Position numbers and translations under genes: made by a program. This document shows, in pieces, positions 35,621 to 47,600 of a stretch of 64,000 nt of DNA. The stretch spans positions 130,760,171 through 130,824,170 of the forward strand of contig JAQMRL010000002.1 of NCBI GenBank assembly GCA_035578175.1, read 5' to 3'. The notes under the pieces were generated by a model. It made no database searches, was not told the DNA's origin, and worked only from the letters and a program-made list of their open reading frames with translations. This stretch comes from Catonia carolina (lineage: Eukaryota > Arthropoda > Insecta > Hemiptera > Achilidae). Position 1 is the first letter of the stretch. Each line of letters begins with the position of its first letter.

Positions 35621-38600
35621 TAGTCTTAAATGAAAGTGTCTGTATACAAGTTATTGTCATATACAGTATTAGAATACCCATTTTTTTTTAAATTTTTTCT
35701 ATAGTTAATAAGACTGCTGGGATTCACGAATAGTATGTGTTGTTAATTTATTATTGTTCAATCTGCTATGTCGCGTGTTATTTTTTTACCTTTTTCATGT
35801 AATCCTACTTTCTGCTGACTTGATGTGGTGGTTCCACCTTCATCAGAATACATAAAATTAAAATTTTCAGTAGATAGTATATTTTAATTCATTTGAAGTT
35901 TTTTATGAACTGAAGATACAGTATCTTGAAAATTTTAAAAAGTTTAGTTTCAGTTTTATATATGCAGATGATGTGGATCCACCAAAACATGTCTGTAGAA
36001 TTTAGGATTATGTATAAAAAAAACAAAGTGATATAGCAGTTAAACACAGGTCAGTGAGATATTAAATATTTTTACTATAGGATTGGATTTCGCTGCAGGA
36101 CGCATTATACAGATATATTATCATTCAAGTTTTTATGGATACTGGTTGGCATCTTGTAGGAACTGTTGTTTAAAATTAATTATAATACTTAATCCTAAAA
36201 TAAAATTTTGTTTATTGTGTTTGTCAAATATTTATAAAAATAAAGCACTTTCTGCTCAACTGAAATTTTTGTGTTTTTTAGTTGGGGAATCCTGTTTTCT
36301 CATCCATCGGATTTTACTCCGGTTTGTACGACTGAATTGGGGCGTGTGGCAAAATTGGTTCCAGAATTTACTAAAAGAAATGTAAAACCGATCGCATTGT
36401 CTTGCAATTCTGTCAGCTCTCATTTACAGTGGATTGATGTAAGTAGGCCTAACCTGATTATTTTTTGTGTTTCCATTATTGAAATATTAGTAGGCCTATA
36501 ATTACATTAATATAGGCATATTTGATTTATTACTCATGTATGAAATAGAAATGTAATGAATAATTTTATGACGCATTTTATTTTGACTGTTATAATCAAA
36601 GTATTGCATAATAAATCATTTTGAATTATTGCGTATAAAATTCTGTACCCGTATTATATTACAAAGATATAAAATAATTGTTTTTGTACTAAATTGTCGT
36701 AAAGATATTTAAATTTTATGTGTAATATTAATAGTGTAATTTGACCTAATAGAAACTAATTATTAAAATTTTTTGCAATGGAGTTGTTTCTGATTAAAAG
36801 GAATATTTTTATCAAGAATAGCAGAGAAATTGAAAGCAAGGAATAATATTATACAAAAGCTCTGTGGAACAACTTGGGGAGCTTCAGCCTCAACTCTTCG
36901 CTCAACAGCTCTGAGCCTTGTGTTCTCAGCTGCTGAATACTGTGCACCTGTCTGGCTAAACAGCCCTCACACTCATAGAGTAGACGCCCAACTCAACAAT
37001 ACCATGAGAATGATCACTGGCGCTATCAGATCAACACCTACCGAATGGCTTCCAGTATTGAGCCACATACCACCCCCAAACCTGCGCCGCAAGAATGCCC
37101 TCATTAGAGAGTATGATAAGATTGTCGACAATCAAGACCTGCGAATTCATGAGGATATTGAAAACGCAAATAAAACTCGTCTGCGATCAAGAAAGCCACC
37201 TACAAAAACTGCAATTACTGCCAAAGAGGAAGCATTTAACATACCCAGTGCATGGCAGCAAGAACAAATCCCATGGTTTTCACAAAAACCACCAGGTTTT
37301 GGACTACCTCGTAGAAAATGGTCAGCTCTAAATAGAATAAGAACAAAACACGGTAGGTGTGCTGATTTATTGTTTAAATGGGGCAAAATACCATCGCCTT
37401 TATGTGAGTGTGGTCAAAGACAAACTATTGATCACATAGTGAAAGAGTGCAGAATAACTGCCTTTAGAGGAGGGACAAGAGCGGATTTCCTGATGGCAAC
37501 TCCAGAATCAATAGCCTACTTGGACAGACTGGATGTCTGTATATAGACTTAAGCATGTTTTTATAATTACGTACTGTATGTACATATTTTTCATGTTTTT
37601 TTTTATGACTATTTGTTTCCCAAACAATCATTAATGTTATTTCCCATCCTTATAGACAGAGGGTAATATTTGAACCCAATATATAACAATTATGATGCTG
37701 ATTTTTAAATGTCTTGAAAAGCCATACGCTAAATAAATTACGCCCTCTAAATTTTTATTACGCCCTCTCAGGTTTTAATTTTAAGAGTTTTTGAGTTTGG
37801 TTACAAACTAGGCAAATGAAAATTCAAAAGAATTTTTATTATGGTTCAATATTCATATAAATACGTAATTTATTTCAAATCACTATATTCGTATTGCTAC
37901 AATAATTGCTAGCTATTCGCAAAATTTACATTCTGCGAGTACGCACTCTCTGTAGAGGGTGGCCCTTGATAGAGAGCGATTTTGGAGCGTTGTGGCCAAT
38001 CTTTAGTAATGGTGTGTCGGCACTATAAGAAGAAGAAGAAGAAGATTAACAGATAGCGCAGGTCTGTCTATCTTTTTGCCATGTCGCTGAACAAAATGAT
38101 CATATATATATATATATATCGTGAAATTCTCTCTCAAATTAAAACAGAATTGAGTGGTACAATTTTTTTAGTTCAACCTAAATATTCAAAACCTTTGTTT
38201 AATAAATCATATCTCTTAGGTTTCTATGTAATCTTGGCAAACAGGTGTAACGTTTGTTGATTGGAAAGTCCTTTCTTTTGTGCTTCTCCTATTTTTTAGT
38301 GTATCAATCAAATAGTTTATTCATGTACTCTATAATCCTTACCCGTTTCTCCACTCTTAAGCTAATTAAGTGTAATTTTTTAAGCTATGTATTAAAAAAA
38401 AATTTGTATCACTAACCTATAAGACAGGGTCAATTCTATTTACGCAATGGTGCACTCATAGTGTCTTTAAATGTTTCAACTGAGTTGCATCCATACCTTG
38501 TAATAGGCTATTTGACAATGCGAAAAATAAAGTGTCAATTGCTGTCATCAGTATAAATTAAGAGTTTAAAAATGGTTATTTATTAACGTAAGTTGAAAAT

Positions 38601-41600
38601 AATAATTGATTTATTTAAAAATCCATAAATAAAAATGCAAATTTTTAAACGTTTGTCACGTGACACAAAACGCTCTTGATTGGTCGAGTTTATGATGACG
38701 TCACATGCTTGTAAACAAACCTCGTGGCTCGTTTGCCTACTTGTTATATTAGCTTTCGAAACTGTTATTAAGATTTTCCTTTGTTTTTGTGTGATTTATT
38801 TGCAATATTTTAGAAATTCTGTCAAGTACCTACTTTTACCATGGACAACGATTTTGTAAAAGCAGACAGCAGAAACCTGCCCCAAGTCGACGCAATCATG
38901 GTCGGATTATTTTTCAAAAATAATTCCGACTTTTATGCTTCGGAGCTAAATAACTATTTAATAAGAGAGTCTTGAATGTTTATTAGTGCACATGCTATAA
39001 CAATAATATCATTGAGCACTCTTAAGAAATTTTTATTAATGACAGAGTGTTGCTTTAACATGTTAAACTCTCTTATACGCCTTATGACTCTTTCCACATG
39101 AATTCTTAAACTGGCAATAATTTTTGTTTGCCGTACTTCTTCTTTAGATAACTTTGACCCAGAGGCTACACTAGGAGGCCTTAACAGTTTAATTCCTTTT
39201 TTACTCAATGTTTGTTCCACATGCTTGAATCCTCTATCAGCTAATATGGCAGTACCTGGATCTAGATAATCTAGGAAGTTGCAATTTTCCACAATAGTGA
39301 CATCACTTGCTCTGCCCCCAAAACCAGGAGAAATATAATTGACGAGACCATTAGGTGTACATGATATCAAATACTTAACGGTATTACCTTTCTTATAATC
39401 TGACCAAGTTAACGCTTGAAAAAGGGCTTTGGAAGGCTTTTGTATGTCAATTTCCAGGCAATCAATAATACAACTTACATTGTGATAGTTGTGTCGAAAT
39501 GAAATCGGTAAAGTCTTTCTGATAGATTGTTTATTTAAATTTACAATAAAAGGGCGTAAAAAGCTAGCTATTATTGGAATATTTTTCAGGAATAATTTAC
39601 TGTTGTATGATAATGACAGTCCAAAATTATCTTCAAGTTCAGAAAAAGTACTATTTAATTTAATTTTTTTCAAACACATTAATATATGTTCATGTGGTAT
39701 CTGGGTGTGTTTATGTATTAAATGAACTAAAACATAGCAGTCAACAGGGATTCCAATATACATCATTGGCTTTTTTACAATTAAGCGCAAAGTATTCTGC
39801 AAACATTGAATTTTTTCAATATCTTCATTTGCGCATGCAATGCGCAAATGAAGATATTGAGGTATATCGCATATGAAGATATAAGTCGGCGCATATGAAG
39901 ATGTAAGAGGTATTATAACCTCCAATCAATAACGAAAATATTTACATTCTGAATGTAATTAATTATTACAAAATATAAATATTATGTTTACTTACATCGA
40001 AATGGTCTTCACAGAAGAAAATATTTGTACTATTCGCTATGTCATTAGGATCCCTCCGAGAAAGTTGCAACCACTTTCGGCGCACTTCGACATTCTTTGG
40101 AACACTTACAAATAGTTTTTCCGGAGTTGTTAACGACGTATTTGTACATTTTGGAACTGCACACCATTTGTAACTCATTTTGTTACATAAATCACTGATA
40201 AAATATAAATCCAACCGCACTTTCGTTTTTTGTTTACAACAAAATGTATGTGGATGATATGTGCCACAGACCAAATACAGGCAAGTGACGTCACCGATCC
40301 GTTTGCAGCGCCATATTGTCAAAGTAGTGTTTTGGCGCGCTATTTAAATATTGAATTTTTAATTTGATATTTTTCAGCAAATATGTACCAGATTTAAAAA
40401 ATACAACTTTTACTGGGTTCCTTAAACTCTACTACATCATATAAAATGTATTTTAAAAACCTGTCAAATAGCCTATTAGTATTCAACCCATATGGTATTT
40501 ACATAATGTTATTTAATAACAATACATTAGCATTTATTGCAGCATTATATTTATTTGATGTATGTTATTGATTATTGTGTTGAATAAAAACTGGGAAAAC
40601 AGTGTTATAATCTAGTTTTTTAAATATTTTGACATTGGGTGAAAGCAACTGCAAATGGCAAGTGATTATCATATTTGATTTGTGTAAAATTTAAGTAATA
40701 TACTGTAGTAGAACAGTTGTCTCTCAACACGTTACATGCTCCAAGAAATAAAAATTCTTGTGCGTCTGTGTATGGCTTTTGTCCTTCAAAATAAAAACAT
40801 AAATTGAGGAAACTTGAAGTGTTCGCCTTTTGATTGGTGGAAGCAAAAATAACTATTATAACTATCAGTGTAATATACTTGTGTTAAGATATGAGATAAT
40901 ATTGTTTATAAAAGATTGTTGAAAATTTTATTAAAATCTGCACCCCTCACTGTGTCATTAAACACAGTATCTATGATTAATAGGCTATTGCTTGTTAACC
41001 ACAAATTTCGTAATTGTATCATTATTTCTTGTGCAATTTTTCACACTTTGTGATTCACACTAAACCAAAAAACAATTTAATTACAGTTTTCCTTATTGCA
41101 AGTACTTCAAAATTTCAGTTTTGATTAAGACAGCTTCTTTTTCTACTTACTGACATTATTTATTTATTTAAAGTGTATCTTTTGTCTATTATCTTTTTAA
41201 TTAATATTGTGTGTATGTGGTTAAATTACGAAATTCATAATGGTTTTTGAGAATTCTGACACAATAATGTGTTTTACGTTTTTATGTTATATATATCTGG
41301 TGACCTTCCATTTAACTGTTTACATTAATTAAATAATTTCTGTTTAAATAAAAATACTGTATACTGATCATCTATCATATAGAAGAGTTTAAAAGCTTAT
41401 TGGGTAAAAATTCTATGTAACAATACTTCTGAAAAAAGTAATAAAAGTTCAGTAGGAGTATTAAACGATTATTGATACAAAGTACTTGATAATTTTTGTA
41501 TCTAGTCCTAATACAGGAATGCCAACAGAGCAAAGTAAGTAAATTATTCTCAGACTGTTCAATCAGAACTAGTGAAAGGCTAGTTGTAGAAGTCAAATAG

Positions 41601-44600
41601 TTTGAACCTGGAATAAGCAGATATAGGAACACAACTACTACTTCAGCAGTTTCTACCACGGTCTTTGGCCTATTCTCATACTCGATCAATTGCATTGTTC
41701 ATCCTCATCTATAATGGAGTGAGCGTATATTAATCAAAATAATAGTTACAGCATCCTCAGAAAAATATATGGTCCTGTAAAAGATCTAGGTGGGACACCG
41801 AGTTTCAAGAAACGATCAAATAAAGAATTTTCTTAACACACAAAAACTCCTGAAGAAACAATAATCAAAAGGCAGATATTTAATGCAACAGATTTCAAGT
41901 CAAACTTATCGATTATGTGGCTAGAGATTATAATAGGAAGAAAATTTTTTATCGTAGATTAGTTTCCACAAGTGATCATTTGTCAGCTACTAGAGTGATT
42001 TCTGATGAAGTAATGAAAAAGAGATCTGAAATAATGAGGAATCTTTGGGAAAAAACCAAGGAAGAAGGCTCTATTGGCTAAAAAAAGAAAAAGTTAATGT
42101 ATTTTGACTAGTGCATGTTGTGGCCTATTCACAATATTAATTATACACTTTGAGCTTCTTAATACGTTTTCTCTATCATTTCTATTCAACCCACCGGGTT
42201 GGTTTAGAGGTAAAGTCGTCGCCAAAATCAGCTGTTTAACAGCTGATTTTTGGAGACGAAGGTTCCTGGTTCAAATCCTAGTGAAGGTAGTTACTTTTAT
42301 ACGGATTTGAATGCTAGACAGTGGTTACCGGTGTACTTTGATGGTTGGGGTTCAATTAACCATACTTTCTCAGGAATGGTCGACCTGAGTCTGTACAAGG
42401 CTACACCTCATTTACACGTCATACATATCATCCTCATCTCATTAGGTCATGGGGTTGCTTATTGTTCTGAATTGAACAGATTGCAACGTACACAAATTTA
42501 GGATTACAAAAAAAAATTTCTATTCCATAGTTTTAAAAGCTGATTAATGATGTAATTCCTACTACAATTAAATAATTATTAAATACAAACAGTTCCCCTC
42601 TTATCTCTCCATCGTCTTACGTTCTTAAGTTGTTTTAGTGCAAAAATAACCATTACAAATGCACTCGTTTATTTACTTGGTATGTAATTATCTCTTACAT
42701 GCAATCACATGATGCTGAAATCAAAGTAGAAAAGTTTCAAAGGCTTATATAAATTTTGAGGAATATGCTGATCGGTAAAGTCCAAAAAAACATTTTATAG
42801 TTTTATCACACTTTGGTTCAGCCAGTAATAACGTATAGATTAGAGTGTTGGTCTCTGACTGCTCAGTGAATTTCAGTTTTCTGAGATGAGATTGTTAAGA
42901 CAATTAGCAGGATGTCGTTTGCTGGGCCATGAATGAAACGAAGATATTGGACATGAATGTACCTGGAGTGATATCAACCATTCAGCAAGAATGTTATAAT
43001 CATTTGTTCTGGATTACATATGATTTAACACTGAAACACAAGCCAACCTTGCAACGTGGTATTGGATGACCTCACATTAGATGGGCATTGCAACTTTTTT
43101 AAGAAATAGCTGATTACTAAATTTGAAGGTGAAACTGGTAAGGAGGTCTAAACAAACCTCACTATCACAGAGCTTGTACTTATGTTATCATCCAGTATTT
43201 TGTGTGTGTGTGTGTGTGTGCGCTACATTTTTAACTTGATATTTTTTTATACTGTAGTATTTTCTTAATTAATATTTGTGTTTTCAGGATATAAAGAGTT
43301 ATTCGACCATTACTAGTGAAGGATTCCCATATCCAATAATTGCCGATGAATCCAGAGATTTGGCCGTTCTTTTGGGTATGTTGGATCCTGTTGAAAAAGA
43401 TTCAGATGGATTACCGTTGACTTGCCGTGCTGTATTTATTGTGGATTCTTCAAAAAAGTTACGCCTTTCAATACTGTACCCAGCTACAACTGGAAGAAAT
43501 TTTGAGTAAGTCTTCAAATGCTATTTAGATTATTTATGTTTTATTGCATTCAGTGATACTCCCTCAGTAACTTATTTTTGTGAATTCGAATATTGAGTTT
43601 ACTTTAAATGATTTAAGTCTACACTGTTGGTTTTGAATTCCATTCATCGTGGAAATAAACCGTCTTTACCACAACACTATTACTTATACAGAAGCTAAAA
43701 ATATCCAAAAATTGTGCTAGTAATAGCCTGATCGGCAAACTGAAACATGAAATGTGAACTAAAAATTCTTTCTTCTCGCTGGGAAAAATGTATTTCTAAA
43801 GCAGGAAACTATGTAGAAAATTAAATTATATTTTTCAATGAATAATGTTAAATAAAATTCTGTTTATATTTGATTTACTCTTGTATTTTCGTGAGGATGC
43901 TGGTACAGTATAAGGGTAAACTAAATTTTATGGTAAAATTCTGTACCAGCATCCTCAGGAAAATACGAGGGTAAATCAAGACCTACTTTTTGTGTGAAAC
44001 GTCATTCCTATTTGTTAATACATTTTCATTTATTTTCTAATTTTTTTACCGAGTCACATGTCTACCGTTTCAAGAAAAAGGGGATGATTTATTATACTGA
44101 AGGCCGGCCTATACACTTTCTCATATTTGATGATTTTGTGTTCCTGTTAGACGAAACATTTACCCATAATTAAGTTAAACGTGTTAAATAAAATAATCCT
44201 CTTTTACAAATTCATGTTGGGTAGAGATAAGATTGAATATTTTCTAATAAAAGTTCTCCTTCCATGAATATTTTTGAACATTGTTAATATGATCATTTCT
44301 TTTTATATTTAGCTGTGCAATCATTTCTTAGAGTTTAGTGTTTACATACACTTTCAGTTATTGAACTTTTAAATCATATTTTTAGTGTATGGATTTTCAC
44401 CTTGTGATATAGTGGCAGAAAAGTGTAAAATAAGGTTCGTTGGCATTAAGTTTTATCTTGTTACTAGGTGAACCTGTGCGGGAAAACCCGCACAAAAGTG
44501 TAAACGTACAATTGTCCATGTGAAAATACCGGCTGTGGCAGATAAAGGCCAACTTTGTTGAATGTTTGGCCTTGGGATTTATTTATTGTAATCGCAAATG

Positions 44601-47600
44601 CTAAACGGGTGGGGAACTGTCTTCTCTTAAATGTAAATGGCAAAGTACCATCTGAAGGTATTATATGTAACCGCGGTAGTAAAACCCTTCTGCCTTTGGC
44701 TGCCCCCCTATTATGACTTCTAAATCAAGAAAATTTTCGTACATTCTTAGATTCTTAGATTTCCGATGTTACTAATTTTCCAAATTATTTCGGGTTTTAT
44801 CTAATTGAATTTTGTCTTCGCGCATTATAATAAGGTATCTGACGAACTGATTCTGTTCAAGCACTTCAAGGCGTGCCTCGTCTCCTTCCTTTTGGTCTTC
44901 CCCCTAATAGACGACTATCCATTAAAAAAAATAAAAAGAGAAGCAGAGTAAGAGAAAAAATAGGAAATTAATTTCCTGAATATATTATCAAGAAGAAAAT
45001 GATATCAGTGTGGTTGCCTGAAGAAAATAGTGTTTTGATGATGTAGTTGCTTCTAACATTATTACTCTACTTAGTTCAAGTAATAATTGGAAAACAACTC
45101 TGATCAACCAATACTAAACTTGCCCCCACTCCAAACTGAAATAGCTGTGCGAGATGTGGGAGGGATAGATAGAGAAAGAGAGAGGCCTATACTTCAGTTC
45201 GTTGAACTTGCCCCCACTCCAATCTATTTTAGACCTTTTTTACGGTCATAAATAGAAATATATGATTTTGGATAGTTTTCTGCAAACCTAATCGAACAGA
45301 CGATTCATTTGAACCCACTTCGGGGAAAATCGGTGAAGGTTCAGGTGGTTAAAATCGTGTTGAAAAAAAACTTGCTCGCTATTAATATACAGATACTATT
45401 GTAATAAGATTCTGTATTGTTCTGTTTTACAGTGAAATACTGAGAGCGATTGATTCTCTTCAGTTGACTGACCATAATAAAGTTGCTACTCCTGCTGATT
45501 GGAAGGTAAGTCTCACTGCTCTAATTTGTTAATGTTCAATCTTAAAAACAAATTTTACTGTTAAACTAAGAATTTGCTTACCCTAAAAAGTGCATTTTGG
45601 TAATCCTTAATACTTTAACCCATGTGCGACGAATAGGTTTGTGAATAATAACTCTTGGCTTTTCTTATCCATCTTTTACCCAAAAAAATTTTAAATTTTT
45701 ACAAGACATTAAAAAAACTTTGAGAAATGTTTAAAAAATGAAACATGAAAGACCATTTTTTGTTGCGCTGGTTACAGCGAATTTACGAAAAATCTGTTAA
45801 AATTTTTGCAAAGTCTCACTCTTTTTGTCAGAATTTGGCAATAAATTATTTCTATTTTTTTTTAGTCTGGTATTATAGAAAAATATTTGGCAAAAAATGT
45901 TATACATATCAAACGCCCTTAAAAGGAAGTCGCTTACCACACTATTTAGCTATGCAAGCTTAAGTGAGAGTCAAATGAATGGTGATTGTCTTTAGTAAAA
46001 GAAAAGAGGAAACCTGCACTCTTTGAGCCTGTGTCATTGACCCATTCCTACAGTTATTTGTATGACATATGTTATAAATGATTGCACAGAATTTTCTGAA
46101 CAGGTGCATATAAAAAAAAATAAGAAAAGATAACGTGGAATGTTGTAATTGGAATGGAAACAAGTATCTGAAAATAACCTATTCTACAAATCTCGAGCGG
46201 TCTATACCCGTTTTAGGTCATTTTCAACTCAACTGGCATTGATAAAAGGAATATTGAACAAAATACCTACTCCTACTGTTCAAGCTTTCAAATGCAGTTA
46301 TAACTCTATTTTTAAATGACAACGGCCCTTGACGGTTTTCTACAAAAGCCTTGGCATTCAGCAGTACCACACTATCACACAATAGAAAATTGTCCATTTA
46401 CCGTAGAGTGTTTCCAATTAGCTTACTTTTTTCCTCATGTATTCAGCTACTAACGGGTGATTCAAAAGGAGCGCCGGTTTTTAAACGGCTGGTAAATTTT
46501 TGTTTATCGGTTGGCAACATTGTTAGACCTCATTTCTATTTCGGAGAACATTCCGATTGACGATTCAGTTGTAGTTTCTCTTGTTCGCAGTGTAGTACTC
46601 TCGCAGTCTGTGTCTAACCATGGAGAAGTTTACTATTGCACAACGAGTGTTAATCGTCAAAACATTTTACCAGAGTGGAGAGAGTTATGCGGCTACTGTC
46701 AGGCGACTTCGCGGTACTCTAGGACGTAATGAAGCACCGAATGAATCAACAATTCGCAGGCTCATGAAAAAGTTTTTTTGAGACGGGTTCAACAGTCGAC
46801 CTTAAAAGTTCTGGACGTCGTCGTTCTGGCCGAACTGAGCAGAATGTTGCGTTGGTTTGTGACAGTGTGGCTGTTAGCCCAGCAAAATCAATACGTCGCC
46901 GTTCTCAACAATTGGGTTTACGATGTTCTTCTGTACGGAGAATTCTTCGGTACGATCTCCAATATCACCCGTATAAAATTCAGTTGACGCAACATTTGAA
47001 AGTGGCAGACCACCAGAAGAGACGACAGTTTGTTGACTGGGTATTGAGAAAACGGCAGGATGATGACACCTTCGCAAACAAAATTGCACCTTGTGACTTA
47101 CATCTTTGGGGTCATCTGAAGTCATTGGTGTATGCCAATAAACCCCGAAACATCAATGACTTGAAGGAGGAAATTCGACGGGTTATCGGGCAAATGGAAG
47201 TCGAAACTTGTCGTGCAGTAATATCCAATTTCATGGACAGAGTTGATGCGTGCCAGCGCAGTAGAGGAGGACACATGCATGACATCATTTTTCATACATG
47301 AAATCGGAAGGTAAGATGAACTTGTTGATGTATTTATTTTCAGTTTTTCAATAAAATAAATCTCTTAATTTGATATATCAAAACCGGCGCTCTTTTTGAA
47401 TCACCCTATATTTAACTATAATTTTCACTACTGTGCTTGTTCATTGACCTTCACTATAACTCAAACTGTTGAGTACTTACACTCTTGTCATCTAACAATA
47501 TATTGGCTATCTGCCAGATAAGGGTTAAGGGATCATTGTACCTCCTGGTTTTTTTGTAGCTTTTATTCTAACTACCACTCATTCCCAGTTGTAATCGAAT

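Larger units (their letters stand above)
38501..40478 (-). mobile_element. ISL2EU/Harbinger-like transposon with both termini
   Basis: Perfect 15-bp terminal inverted repeats ATAGGCTATTTGACA (38503-38517, and inverted at 40462-40476) are each flanked by TA. On the - strand the element carries a THAP zinc-finger exon and a DDE_Tnp_4 transposase exon; on the + strand it carries the first part of a second protein. THAP plus DDE_4 transposase, a second convergent ORF and 2-bp target sites match the ISL2EU group better than classic PIF/Harbinger (3-bp sites). At about 1.98 kb it is short; the body of the second ORF is deleted. Inserted in peroxiredoxin intron 2. Confidence 0.75.

Noticed and set aside
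37095..37386. Short frames overlapping the LINE at 36800-37741
   Set aside because: Out-of-frame shadows of the intact 248-residue LINE frame.
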